Below are positions 11,751-25,622 of a DNA stretch of 64,000 nt, one piece after another. Numbering within the stretch: the first letter of the stretch is position 1; each line of letters starts with the position of its first letter. The translations under genes and the position numbers were made by a program. Source of the stretch: Varroa destructor (taxonomy: Eukaryota > Arthropoda > Arachnida > Mesostigmata > Varroidae); contig NW_019211459.1 of assembly GCF_002443255.2 (NCBI RefSeq), forward strand, positions 22,660,330 through 22,724,329, written 5' to 3'. Under the pieces are notes generated by a model. That model had not been told where the DNA came from. It saw only the letters and a list, made by a program, of their open reading frames with translations, and ran no database searches.

Positions 11751-14700
11751 TCGATCATTATATGCTATAATATGCGGTAATCTCAAGGCTACAGACGATG
11801 GTTCGAAGGTATTTAGTTGCCGGAAACAAGCAAACGGTTGACCACAGACAGAAAACGCAACAGACACCAGTAAATCGCCGTGCTATATTATACAGTATAT
11901 AACTTTTTCTAGGTAGGTACATACATATATTATCTAACTAGTCAAACTATGCGATCGCAGCTCATCAATTATTGCATTCCCTGTAAAACATATAGTACAT
12001 ACAATACGTACCTTAATCATACGTAACATACAGAGCTGCAGCTATAGAATAGAAGCAACAGAATAGAAAGAACCAAGTCGGGTTGCTATTTTCGTTGGCT
12101 ACGTTTATAAGATGCGAAAAATCGTCATGTGGCATCTTAACGTTTTCTGCATCATCCGACCTGACTATGGCATGACAATTAAATGCATATTATATTCTGT
12201 TTACACCCAAACATATTTCGCACCGCGGTGCTAAATCGAGTGTGACGTTAGCTGCTGCGGCCTTTTCCGCTGCTACCGATACGACACTTACCAGTAACGT
12301 CCGCTACACAATACGCTAACCAGCAGGCGCTGAGAGCAACCGGTGGTCGTCTGGCCATTTGCATCCAGCCGTGTGTGTATTTATATGCAGGGATTTCGAG
12401 AGATATTTACTCTCGAAGTTGCAACGCATACGGTTCTTCACTTCGGCAAAAAGACGGAGCTTCGAATGACTCAGGGGCTGCTAGTCGGCCGGCCTGCATA
12501 GTGCCTATACGATTGGTGTCGCTTATGGCTTTGTAGCGCCTCTTATTTTTGGGGATGATTCGGTTACGCGCAGCTCCCCGAATCCACACTCTGCCCCAAC
12601 TCCGTTTTCAAAGCGCGACGTTGTGCATGTCGATCTTCGGCAGTAAAAGTCACTGTTGTCCTTGCCGTTGCCCCGTCATCGGCTTATCGATGGCGTCGAC
12701 GCTGTTAACGCTACCGTCTGAACCGTCGCCGGGGTTACTGCGACTATTATGAGGCTCATGCGACCGGCCAATCGACCATAATCGCGATTATTTTTCTTCT
12801 TTCTCTATTTCGACTACTACGGTTATTGGTTGTCTCAGTGCTCATTCGCTCGATTACAACTGGTAGCTGCCCACGCTCCTTCTGAGGTTTCGTAACGACT
12901 ACTAAACGCTGCCAGAGATTATCAGTCCAGTTGTAGCAATTGCGAAAGCGGAAAGGCTAGCTAAAGAAGACAACTCATGCCCTGCGCGAACTCTCGGTGG
13001 CATGAACAGACGGCACTGCTGCCAATGATGTCAATGAATCAGCAGTAATCCGGCAAGCGGCAGACGACGCGGAACTGATGGAGACCACAGGCAGAGATAG
13101 AGCAGGCGAGACCGGGGAAAAGAGAAGGAACAAAAACGATCATCCTCGTGGATCGCTGTTTGACCACTGCGGTTTGATACGACGTCCTTGTAACTGTTGT
13201 TGGTCTCTTTAGCCCTCTCGGCTGACGCTAAGGCAAAGCAAGCGTTGCTTTGTTCAGTTAACGGTAGCAAAGGCAAGGTTTCGCTAGAGGCCTGGCCGTA
13301 ACTAATGTCGATGGCCCATCGGATCGCTGAATGATGATGCAACATTTCCGGCTATATATTTTTTGTGTGAGTCTGTGACCGATTAAAAGGCTACACGAGA
13401 AAAGGTGTACGTATAAGACGAATATAATATAACGTCGACAGTTGTTATAGTCGACGGATAAAGCCCAATGAGCGCGCGAAAATTAAACATGGATTTGGCT
13501 ATGGCAGAACTTTTAAACCAATCAAGAGCGTAAATAATGGGAATAATCAATCTGAGTACTGCATATAAACTGAGTGTCATTTTGGATCCGCTCGTTACGG
13601 AGCGGAAATACGCATCTATAAATTTCCGCTCTAACTGTAACGTTATTGTACGATCACAATAAAGCTTTTCGGCACAGATTTTTTTTCTATAAACTGATGC
13701 GTTCATTTAACTGAAAACCTGCTGCTATTTGAAGTAACGGAGCCACTGGCAATAGCTGCTGCTTGATAAACTAGGCCTGAAGGCTGCCGTGGAAATACCA
13801 CATTCGTCCACTGCCCCTGCCATTGGTGAGTACCGTACAGTGACTGACTGTTAGTGTTCATCTTCGCTACTTCGTCAAAAATCTCTTTGCGCCACCCATC
13901 AAGCCGGTCAGATCTTTTGGCTCCCTCGAAGGGACACTCAGGACCGTTAGGCCAGAAGGAATCGGCAAGAAAGCAAGCGGAGAGAGTCGACAAAGTATCC
14001 AACGAGGGCGGCTTATAGGACTCTACTATATCCAAATGATTTTTGAGTGCCTCACCTCAGCACAACTCCACTATCCACGCCCTCCTCCAGCTTGTCGCTC
14101 GATGCTTGGCTCGTTCGAGTCCCACAGCGACAGTTTTTCGGACAGAATTGTCGTAGGTCCTCAGATGGTTATCACTGACGGGTGGGTCTCGCTGGCATGA
14201 CACCACCCTGCCCGACACTCAACGCTTGACATTCACGAACGCACGTGCTTTGCTGCTCCAGGACGAGACCGAGGGTTGTAAAGAAATCCTCTTCATCGTG
14301 CTCACACGTAGTAAGAAACCATTGTAGTAAAACGCTTCAACTCGTACAGCTCGTGAATTTTTCGTATAGCTTGGACGGTCTATTGGAGCTTGCGAGAGCA
14401 CCGAGACTGGCGCTGCCTCGGGCGCCGACTACTCGCATATAGAACCCTTCGGCTTTTCGACTTTTGTCAGTCTACAATCCTCAGAGTTCAAGTAGTTTGA
14501 GATTTTCCAATTGGCGAAGTAGTCCAGCTACTCAAATGGGGGTTAGTTACGTGTCAGTTAGCAGACTTCAGCCCGGTTGGTGATCTAGACAATAATTTCC
14601 GATCTGTATAGTTGCCGGTTCGCCCTAACTGACCACTCTAAATTTCTACCGAAATGAGAAAAAAGGTCCGAAATTACCTCGAAGTACAGCTATAAGCAGA

Positions 14701-15399
14701 ATGGAGACAGAAACGCGAGAGTAATAACGACTAGAGGGCGCGGAGGGCGAGAGCGCTTCTAGTACAGAAAATTGGCTTCGAGGCGTAGTTCATGTTGGTT
14801 GGAACGGATTGCTTACTTTTAGCAGAGTATATAGATGATAAGGGGACAGCAGAATGGTGGCTGCTTGCAGCAGGGTGGTTTGGTATTGTCTGTATTGTCG
14901 AGATGGCTTGTTTGGGCACGTCGTGTGTCTTTTATAAACGAATCCCTTCCGTCTTTCTGCTAATTTTCGGCGAAATTTTCACACATGCACACACGCATTT
15001 ACCGTTGCAACAGCAGCATCAGCTGTAGCAGACAGCTACTACTTCTACAGCAGTTCTTATAGGGTTCTTGTGTTAAGGAGGTGGCTTCTTAACAGCTCCC
15101 TGCGTACCATGCTGCTAATCTGATTTGGGTTACGGTGAGACTGCCACTTTACGCGCGCACTCTCCGGGGCTTCATTTTCACGCTGGCGACGTGGGCCGCG
15201 GGTTCTGACATCCAGGACCCGCTAACGTTGTATTGGCGCTGCCGCAGCTGCTACTGTTGCAAGTCGCGGAGCTCAGCGCTTCAGGTGCGCGACGGCAACG
15301 AGGCAGCGGTTGTCGTAAGAGCACAGGGAACGAGTACCGGAAGTTGGCGAAGAAGCAGTAGCTGAAACTATGCAGTCGAATAGGACGATCGTGGATTTC

Positions 15400-15447
15400 C
15401 AACAACAACAATAAAAACCACAACAACGACGACAACCATAACAATAC
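15400..15447. repeat. CAA/GAC-rich degenerate trinucleotide tract
   Basis: Degenerate AAC/CAA units with GAC interruptions. This is low-complexity sequence with no coding support. Confidence 0.75.
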
Positions 15448-18400
15448 AGCTGACATTTGTCAATTAGATCAGACCATTCCATTGGCTTTTCTGCCCGATT
15501 CGCCGTTGGCGACAAGAAGAGCGTCGTACATTGAGGAAAACGTAGAACAAAAGCAAAGCGTAAACGCAAAACTCTCATGGAGCCTTGTCACGTTTCCAGA
15601 AGTGCTGCAGGTGCCTTCTGGAGCTGCTTGTATCAGTTAGAACTACAGCATTTGTCGGACAACCTGCCTACTTGTCGAGAGGCCTTATTTACCTAACAGA
15701 AGCCGACCGCGGCGGGCGCAGCGGTAAATTGACTTGACAACAGGACAGAATAAGGTCTCGCTCGTTTGAGTAAATCGAACTTGACCATTACTATGTCATA
15801 CGTCTGTTGGCAGTTGCTTTGAAGCAGGCGGATGCAATTATTGATGCAGTTCCATTACGCGAAGGAGTACGCCAAATAATGATAGGCCAGATTTTACTGT
15901 GTATCGCTGGGTAAATGGTAAGTTGGCGTTGTTCTACCTCTAGCGGGCCATTGGTATTCTACCAAAATGAAAGGGAGATGTGCTTTAGAAGTCTACCGGT
16001 GTAGAACTCACACTATATTGTACGTGTAATACACCCATGTAACTGCATGGTTTTAACTGCAATAATAAGAAGTTTTCAACATTTGCAATGAGCCTGGGCT
16101 AACGTCTATGTTTCATTAAAGGAAGGCGCCAATGACTCTTTTACCCTTTGTCCCTATAGCTTAGCTTTCGTAATCGAAAAGCTGACACTCAATGATACCG
16201 AGCTGGATGATACAAATTCGCGCGTTTTTCCTTTCATGCTCCAGTGAATCCTTTGTGGCCTGTTTTCCAGCCTGCGAGCACACCCAATTTTCACCTATCG
16301 ATACTACCCATTTCGCTAAGGAAACTGCCGCGTAAATTCTGTTTAGTCGTTAAAAGGAGCTAAGCCGCCTCATCGTCTACGGTAGAGCAGTTTTAGTTCT
16401 CCGTTTAGGCCAATTGCGGAAGATACGTTCTCCTTTTTCCTTCCCTTAATATTTCTTTCGCTTCCGTTCTCCTTAGCAGTTAAAAAAAAAACAACGAGGG
16501 CGTCCATCGCTGTCTATCTGTCAGACCCTCTGCTACGGCGACTTTGAATGACCTTCGAATTCACGTGTCGCCTTTCAACTACTATATTGAAAGACTGGAT
16601 GCCTAGATTCTCTTATTGGCACTCGTCGCAATAGCAGTTGGCTGTCCGGCAGCAACGGCCTACAGCCTGGCCCTGTCACTCACCTTCTTGCCGCGATAAA
16701 CAGCGCATGTTCCATCTCAACGTGGCTGATAGCTGCATCGTTTGCGTATGCTACTACCAGTGCTGCTGATCCCTTGTTCCGTTACTCTGGCCTATACCTT
16801 CTTAACTTTTTTGACGGTCTTCAGAAGCTTACGAAATCGATGCTTTTTTTTTTACCAGTGCTTTGGATTTTTTGGAGAATAATTTGATGTCCCGCAATAC
16901 GCTATGGCCAAATACTATATGGTCACAGGAACGAGGTTGCAGGTAGGTAACGTCGTTAGGTGATTAAAGGTTGGATTCGGTCGCCAAAGAGCCGAAAAAT
17001 TTCGGTTTCAAATCTTGTGAAAGTGACCAGACGAAACCTGTAACCAGCGAATAAGTTGCGCCCGTACTTTGAAAAAATGGCACGCAGCACATTTTATGAG
17101 GTAAACAAAAAAAAAAAAAAAGCCTGAATTAACTCACACTGGTATACGTATTATTGGCTAGTTGTTCTTCGCGATTTTAAGTAGTGATAGAATGAACCTT
17201 TAAAATACCTATTTGCCAAACTTTTGAATCATTAAGTAAATATTTGTGATTTATTTTGTTATGAGTAAAAAAAACGAAAGATAATATCCGAGTTCTGCCC
17301 TTCTATTCTTGCAGTATATTTCGATTTTCCACTAAGTAGAAAAGGCCAATTCCGTGAGAACGATCTAGCCATGTCTAACGTACTAATCGTGCTGTTTAAC
17401 ACATATCGAACATTATTTACCTACTCGGGATGCGTTCGTTTTTTAGCATTGACTTACGGTGTTCAGTTGCAATTGACTCTCGGACACCCTTAAGGCCTTA
17501 TCTAGCAAACAAATGATTCCTTTTTAGTTGGCCAAACTACCATCGGCTCAAAATATACCGAACACGGTTTACGCTTCACCGCACTACTTACAATTCTCGT
17601 TGCGGTTTGCGGATCATCGTTATCAAACTTACCTTCGATAGAGGTGGTGAAAAAAACAATTCTACTTAGAAGAAGAAAAAATGTGTTTTTGGCGTTGGGC
17701 CAGTGGAATCAATATGAATGTTTGTAAGAAGTTTATAGCGTATATCCACTCAACTGGCGCGTTTTTTCTATGTTGAGAGCATAGTACGTAAATCGTCATG
17801 ACGGAAGGATACAAGTTAGCTGGCGGTAACGGTGACGTCAACCGAATAATGTATCGCTGCCAGTTGACCCAGATGGACGCTAGAAGCAGGCTGTTTAGAT
17901 AATCATAGAAAATAAGCGAGACAAACCGAAAGTGTTTGTGATGAAGTGAGCGAGACCGGTAGCCACTTGATCTCCAGGTGGTAGACTGGCCAAACGATCG
18001 GAGGCAAATGGCCAAAATGTGCTTTTACTTCTGTGCTGCCGTGAGGTTATGGAGGAGACATTCAACGGGGGTGCCAATGTAAAGGCGGAGACTCCATGAG
18101 TTGGGATAACTTTAAGTTGTCCTTCATGAGTCGTTCTCTCATTACCAATGTAAAAGTGGAGATATGGGAAAGAGAGTGCGCGTTTGACTGATTTTATATA
18201 TCGTTTGATTCCATATTTTCGCATCACTTGTTTGATGCCAGCGAAACAGTTGGCTTGCGACTTTAGGGCGCAGGAGGGAGTGATTTGTTGATTAGACTCA
18301 TTAATCCTTTGCTTTGATCTCTATGTATCAAAGCATGGCTTGACTGTGGTCTCCAGTTACCGTAATTGGGTAACGCATTCGTAACCGAAATGCTTTGTTA

Positions 18401-21400
18401 ATTCTGCCTGTTTCCTCTGCTTCTTTTTCGGTGTTGGCAAATGAGGCTTCCCCGGGGCGCGTTTGACGATTCGAGCGGGGCTTTAGCTAGGAAAGGACTT
18501 TAGCGTCTCTGATGCTTTCATTCATTTACAATGATTATGACCGCGGGAACACAAGACACCTCCACCGTCTCCTTTCCACAAAAAAAGAGTTACGAAAGGG
18601 TCGGCTGTGTCATTAATTTGAACCATTTACTATTTGTATTACGTAAACGCGGCAAACGATTAGGTACATGGACGAGGATGCCCTACGAGAATGGTGTAAA
18701 TTTCATTGTTGCCGACTGTTATTCAGTTCTGGTTCGGCTGTTCCATTTTTCTGAAGCTCAGAAATCGAGCTTAGATGTTTCGCTTCTTAGAGAGCATTAC
18801 AGGAGACTTACGTTTTTCTCAGATTTTGGTTGCTGCGTTTGTTCCATATTTCTGCGTCTAAGAAACAATCAGCGTTTTGATGATGTCATACTGAGCAGAG
18901 GGAAGCACTTAATGCATACTGTCTAGCTAGATTCCTCCTTCTACCTGGGCAAAGATTAGACTAGCAGATTCCCTCAATATCGACGAATACATATGCCCCT
19001 GGTACTGCCGTTGTGTAGAAGAGAATCGGCGATGTATCGAATGGTGTACGCTATCCTCTTTATCAATCCGGCCTCTGCCGCTTCGACCTGAATTGGACCA
19101 TGCACCCAGGCTGAGGGAGGTCCGTTGGGCGGCGAAGTAGATTTGAGGAGCCAGAAAAATCGACTTCATTGAAGACCCCAACTGTATCCGTTCTACCTCG
19201 ACTAATCTCGACTATTTCGAAGACAGCTGTAGATTGGCAATACATCAGTGCGCCACCACCCGTTAAATTCAACAATTCGGCGCTTTTTTGATTGCACTGA
19301 GTGCGCGCATCGAGCACCACACATTGCGAGGCAAGCCACACTCCACCGTGTGTCGACTATTCTCCCACTTCCATTAAAATTTCGGCCAAGAACAGATCTC
19401 TAGGAAAAGAAAGATTTCTTCCTCTTTTTTTCTTTCTCCATTGCCGAACGCTGAAAACAAACTGGCCGCGGCAGTAGTAATAACAATAACGGCAGTGACC
19501 ACCGAGACCGGCCTTTTTGGGTAAGGTTGATGCTGCAAGAGCAGCGGCGGTTACGACGTTAGCTTCGATGAGTGTACCTGAGCTTATAGGCAAAGGGAGA
19601 GAGAAGTAGACAAACGGCTGAGCAAACATCAGAGTACGGCGACAACGCCAGCAGCCAAAACAACCGGAGTGGTGTCCAGCCAATCGAACAGTGTCAACAA
19701 TCAACAGCGCAGACAGCGGCACTGCACCGACATACAAACAAAACAGATGCTGAGGATTAAACAATAGCAACAGGCTTGTGAGATCTATACAAGGAAAAGC
19801 AAAGGGCGCCTGTTCAAGATGAGTGAAGCGAGCTGCCTAGCTACGATCAGAACAAAAGGCCACTAAATCTCAGGACAGGCCGGCAGATGAAAAAAGAGTT
19901 GCCAGGCAAAGGCACGCTTCACGTCATTCAGACCTTTGTTTTGTCGTCGAATGTGTGAAATGTACGAATGATTTCTCTACTTCCAGTTTTTCCAAAGTTT
20001 GTTGCACTGCTCATTGTCAAGTGCTTTCGCATTACATCGAAGATTTAGTTATTCTCTATACTACAATTGACATGTTGAAATCTATGACACGCTGTGCCGC
20101 CTCACATGTTTAAGGCAGGAAGTTAGGAAAACGTGGTCGTAATCAAAATACGCAATAGCGTTCACCGTTCATTACGTGTAACAACGATGATGGTCATTTA
20201 GTCAGCATCGAATCATTAGAGCGTGCTTCTTTAAGTTGATGTGAAATGTTAGGCCTGCAGGAAGCTTCATGGGAGAAAGCATGGAGTTTTTGGAAACGAC
20301 TCCTAGTAGAATAAATGGAGTAACGTAAAGAAGTCTGTAGAGTCGATAGTCGTTTAGTCAAGCGAAACTACGTAGCTTTTAATCAAGCATATATTCAGAT
20401 TTTCACTGTGACTCCATCTGCATGGCAGGTGTGACACATGCATGGCGTTCAAAATGTGTGTGTGAGTTCTGTAAAAGTGGGGTTTGCCATGTTTGTCACT
20501 GCGGTACCGGTCTCGAAAAGCTTGTGGGAACATGGTTGGCCAGTAGGTAAACTCTCGGCTGTCTCGCTCCTTAGCTAGCAGCACAAAAGCTACTCGAGCT
20601 GAGCTCGTTTCATCGGCAGGCGAAACTCTCTTTTGAGTGTAATTTGCTTATGCTAGACATAAAACCGCTTCAACTGGGTTAGGGTTGGGCTAACCGCTTC
20701 TGTTGGTCTCCGAGAAATGTATACCGTCGCCAATAGTTTTTAAAGTCTATGGCGGCCCTTGCTGAAATATCAGGAATTTATCGGTGCACTCAACGAGACC
20801 TCAAGGGTCCAACACTATCTGAGGGAGTTGACCTGTTTTTCCGTTTGTCGATCCTTCCTGTTGTAGCCTACAAGAGCTCCTCCGAAATTCAGTATGCACT
20901 TGTGTATGTCTACATTTCCTATATGAATCCAGCTATTCCTTGCTATGGCTTATGACTATGGTTGGGCCGCAAGGGATAAGCTGATCCGATGCTAAAATGA
21001 TGACGGTGGGTCCTTCCTCCTCCCAAGACCGCTGTAATGTACCTGGCCTGAGCGTCATCAGATCACTAGCCTGCCTTGCTAGCTCGCTGACTTTCTGGCC
21101 CTTTGTTGTCTCCCAGTGCCTGAGCAGTGATTCGCTAGTTATGTATGTCGGCTTCTTTGGGAAACTCGTACCTTCAGCCGACTAGATTCGGTTACCCTTT
21201 GGTTATGCCGAGCCACGTTCGGCAGTTTCGTCAGAAATGGTCGCTACTTTGACGTTGGCGCCGCTTCAGTCCCAGCTACTATTGATTCAGCAGCTATATC
21301 GTTACTGGCACCGTCGTTTCGGCGATCCGAGATCCGGCAGGCTTTTGTGGGAGCCAGTGCACGGTATACTGCTATTCATGCTGGTAGCTACATTAGTGCA

Positions 21401-24400
21401 CGTCTGCTAGCCGGATGAAAGCGGTCTTTGAGCACCTGTGAAAGCCGTCTAACACGAGCTGGCAGACGGTGGCTAGCGTCGAGGGGGACAGGGTGGGCTG
21501 CAGCTTGTTTCTTGTCGCGATGGGTCCCTGAGCAGAACCTGTGAACGATACATCGGCAACAGCACACGGGAAATATCGAGAGATAACCTTTTTCGAAGTG
21601 CGCCTGTCAATGGCGGCTCTGCGGGCAGTGGTATTTGTACGTCGTCATTCTTAAGCTTATTCTAGTTCATCTTGAAATCATTTCAATGCAGCAGAGAAAT
21701 CTACAAGCTGTCGAATAATCCATATGGGACGAAATTCGTTTGCCAACTGGCTATCTGCTGGAAGAAGCAGCAATTCGTAGGCAAACAGAAGAGCCTTTTA
21801 GGAAAAGCGAACAGGGTCATAAATAAACGAAGATCGAAGGACGCGGCAGGAGACCATTTAGACGTACGGAAGAATGTTATTCTGGGTTTCTTCCATGTGT
21901 TCCCTTAATGCCTGCTACTGTGGCTACCGGAAACAAACACAGATGTCCCCAAATGACGGTGACTACTTAAAGAAGCCGAATCTTTTTTCAAATCTGCTAA
22001 TTTGACCAGGTAACTGATGTAAGATTAATGTCGAAGGTCTCACCGGAAGGGACTTCGTTAAACTTTGTTTAAGGTTCTTCAACAGACGTATAGTACCGTA
22101 CGATTATGTAAGCCTATGGCTTCCTTTCAGTGTATATCGCGTATGTACGATAGCGTGGTATGTTTCTAATCGAATAATGTCAAACAGACGTAGATATCTC
22201 ATAAACACCACCACTATTTCAGATAGGACGGATCTGCCCCCGAAGTAATTATCCTGTAAGCATACAAGCGGCATACTGTCAATGGGATGCCACTGAGCTG
22301 TGCTACGGACATATTAGGGCACATGGCATATGAAGGATATACTACATTTTTGTGTCGTTCTGTGCGTCTCGATAATGGTTAATTTTACTACCTTATCGAT
22401 CGTGACGACGCTTGACAGTTTTGCTATTGGAGCAAGAAGAAGTCGACGCTGATCATATCTTAGTCTGGCCGTTTAAGCTGTTCTATCCAGATGTGAATAT
22501 AGTATGTAACTGTTACAATGTGGTCCATTACCCGAAAAGCAGGTAAGGACCGCGCTTGTTTGAAATCAAGTGTACGTATTTGATTTTAGTAAACAAATTA
22601 CGTCTTGGTCCCCTTTTTTTGTATGTAGCTAAGCAATCGATAATAATCTAATAAGTGATTCTATTACGTTACAGTCAGACATGATGTTTCTTAGCAGGTG
22701 AACCTTGGAAGTGTCTGTCAGCGGAATACCATCCCTGTCTTTTTTGCCCTTGTCCCAAGTTGATAAATATGGGCAGGTGATGGCTATTGTTGATTCCTAC
22801 TGTCGAATAAATAAATTATTGTTGAAGAACGTGAACACAAATATTAAAGTAATAGTAAGTATTATTAATAAACGATTCTCAAGCAGAGAGTTTGAATCGA
22901 TATGTCGTCAGTAGTAGCGGGAACGGCAACGCCTGAACTCGCCGTGAAATAGACTAATGTCTGCAGAACAGATTGTATGGATTTCGTATGGATACGAAAT
23001 GTATACTACGACAACAGTACTCAGTAGCGCGTCGATATTAACAGCAGAAAAGACTGCAATGACGTTTTCTGCATATAATTTATTTAAGTTAGTTCCCTGA
23101 TTGCTGGAGCCCGCGTAACTTCGATACCGTTCTCCGAACCTCAAACACGAGCGTTCGGCAAAACTTTAATCCTCAAATAGACACGGTAAAGAATAACTTT
23201 CGACGGAACCAAATGCAGTTGGGACGCTTAACTTTGCTTTTATGCTTCTCACGGGCAACAGTTTGCATTATGCAGACCTAAGCGATTGCAAGTCGCTTGG
23301 TACACGCAAAAAGCATTGAAAAAATATCACAAACAATCCCTGAAGGTAGGCCTTGAGTTTGGAAGACGAGAGAAAACCAATCCGGTGGACTGTGATCAAG
23401 TTAAATTGATTACTCTTAAAAAATATATGCATAATGTAGGAAACTCAATCGACGACAAAAACCCTTTCACTATATCACATTATGGGCATTTTAGGGTTTC
23501 ACTCATGTTGCAAATAGTGTACAATCAAGAAGCTCGCTAAAAAAGTAGCTGTCTGACATATATTGAAACAGGTGTAGTAGAATACATATGGAACGGCACA
23601 CTTCCCCATAGATGGTTCTGTTGGTGTATGGAATACGCATTAAAAAATTGAAGAAACTTTTCAGTGTAGAAATTATGATTCCTATATATAGTATAGTGAT
23701 GTATATATTCGCAGTTCGTCGTTACGGTCGATGAGCCTAACTATACTGTGGATGTGTAGCAATAGTACAGGTTTGAGCTCTTCGAATTCATCCATAGCGT
23801 GTTTAAACATAACAGCATACGTTTGTGGCTAGACCAATAAACAGTACGGTATCTAATAAAAATGATTCGCAGTACTCCGTAAAACTAGGCAGGGCTGAAG
23901 TCGTGAGAGAACGAAGGCAAGTGCGGTTGCGCTTCCTAACTAGGTGTAACAATCATATTTGCAGCTGCTACCCCTCGTTCGTAATAGAATCGGCAGATCT
24001 GCCGGGAACCACCAATTTGTGTGACTGCTTTGAAGATGTCGGAAGCTTTTTCGAGGATAGAATCAAGTCCGATCCTAGCAACGTTTGAATGGGATTAAAC
24101 GGGGTTGTGGAGTTTTCAAGACGAGTAGTGCAGCCTGAGCGGTGCGTGTTAGAAAAGACCGTTCTAATTCGCTCACTATACTATAGTCTTTATTGAATAA
24201 GACGCCTGTACCACAGTCAAAGAAGCGGGGGTACACACTGGATGAGAAGGCAACAAAATCTAATTGAATGCTAGCATCTACATGATGTATATAAAGTTGC
24301 TTCTTATCTTGTAATGATAGGTTGGTCGCCACCACTGGTCTTAGCGTTGGACGCGATACACATAGTAATCGTGACTGAAAGCATTTATGCGAAGCGTCGA

Positions 24401-25573
24401 CAAGAAAGGAGACAAGCCAAAGCAATTCGTAAACACAGAATCTGTGCAGACCTCTTGCTCTCGAGCCACCGTCCGCAGCGGTTCTCTCGATCCAGTGTCA
24501 CAGAAGGCCTTGTCACTCGCTTGTTAGCCCCTTCCCGTTCTAAAACAACCAAAATGCCAGACGGATGATTTGACATGCTTGTAGAAGTACGTGCTCTTAT
24601 TGCAACTACTTTCTTGCTGGTTTGGTTGTTTCTTCGCCTTTGCTTCTACTTTTGTTAGCCTCTGCACCGTTGTGGCCGCTGCTGCGGACAACGAAATGAA
24701 GATGGTGCTTCTGTCATTTTTGTTGAACTGCCGACAGCGCCACCGATTATATACAACGGGAGTCTTGTCAAATTGTTCGCTTAAAGCTGGTCATGTTTGC
24801 CTTCCTCGTATTCCTCTCTATGAGTATGCTAATTTTCTCTATGAGGCGGCTTCGATACTCCGTAACCGTTTTTTTGTTGCCGCAGCTGCCGCTGTACTCG
24901 ATTCCTATCTGTCCTTGCAATAAGCGTCTTTTTCGCGATGTCTCGTCGAACGGGCTGCTACATTTAATGTAAATGTACCTACAAATTACCATAGACCATG
25001 TAATTTGTCGACTGGTATCTCTTTTTAACGTTACGTACCGATCTGTTGGTGTTGAAGCGTAAAAAGCTATACCCACTTCGATAGGTATGGCGCGATAGAC
25101 TGCGGTGCACTGGAAGACTATAACACATTGAGGTATCGCCAAAATGAAATTAACAACTGACAGCTAACCACAAGCGTCGGGTTATGATGACGGTAATTTC
25201 TATCAGACGACATGACTACCCTATCTGATCCGGAGTGTTCTGCGACGTATTCTTGGAGAGATTTGTGATTTTGTACGTCTTCTTAACGTCTTACATTGTC
25301 CTCAGCAGATCGTTCGCTACGGCCATGACAATGTTCTTTTGTAGAATTAAGGTTTCCAAGGGAAACGGTAGATTTAAATTTCCCTGTAATACCAAAGTGA
25401 GTAACAAGTTTTCCCACTAAACTTAAGAACATGTGGTAATTAATCTAGGTTCGAATTTGGGCATAGACATACCTCGTCTCGAAATCTCCGTTTCGTCATC
25501 TGAAGTTATATCAAACAGCTGTAGTATCGAACGTAAAACATTCAGCTTCAAATCAAATATCCTAGCTACAATA

Positions 25574-25622
25574 ACCCTAGAACCCCATCTATAGCAGTGG
25601 TCTATAGATGGGGTTCTAGGGT
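25574..25622. repeat. Perfect 21-bp inverted repeat with a 7-nt loop
   Basis: The left arm at 25574-25594 (ACCCTAGAACC...CTATAG) is the exact reverse complement of the right arm at 25602-25622, separated by CAGTGGT. Pairing stops at both outer edges, where A faces A, and no flanking target-site duplication is visible. A transcript through it from either strand would fold into a stable hairpin. It is shorter than a usual miRNA precursor. It could be a foldback mini-element, a recent template-switch event or a small structured RNA. Confidence 0.95.

Larger units (their letters stand above)
11743..25000. other. Non-coding DNA downstream of the Musashi-family exon, part 1 (presumed intron)
   Basis: This is mixed-composition sequence with no recognisable exon, transposon protein or RNA gene. 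The open frames present (for example 18531-18926 and 24768-25142 on the minus strand) are 60-140 codons long with no motif I recognise and look like chance frames. Minor structure includes an AG|GTAGGT site at 11912/11913, nested stems near 13588-13631, a CAA-rich tract at 15400-15447 and a 15-A run at 17107-17121. Confidence 0.55.

Noticed and set aside
14963..14995. FGEIFTH in an open frame, recalling the FGEI segment of Musashi RRM1
   Set aside because: The flanking residues are not RRM-like, there is no splice context, and the following sequence is a (CA)-rich stretch.
17600..17680. Strong minus-strand donor-like sequence (GAAG|GTAAGTTTG) after a pyrimidine tract
   Set aside because: No open, recognisable exon precedes it on the minus strand. 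It could equally be a chance match or a minus-strand abutting site, and nothing else supports a minus-strand gene.
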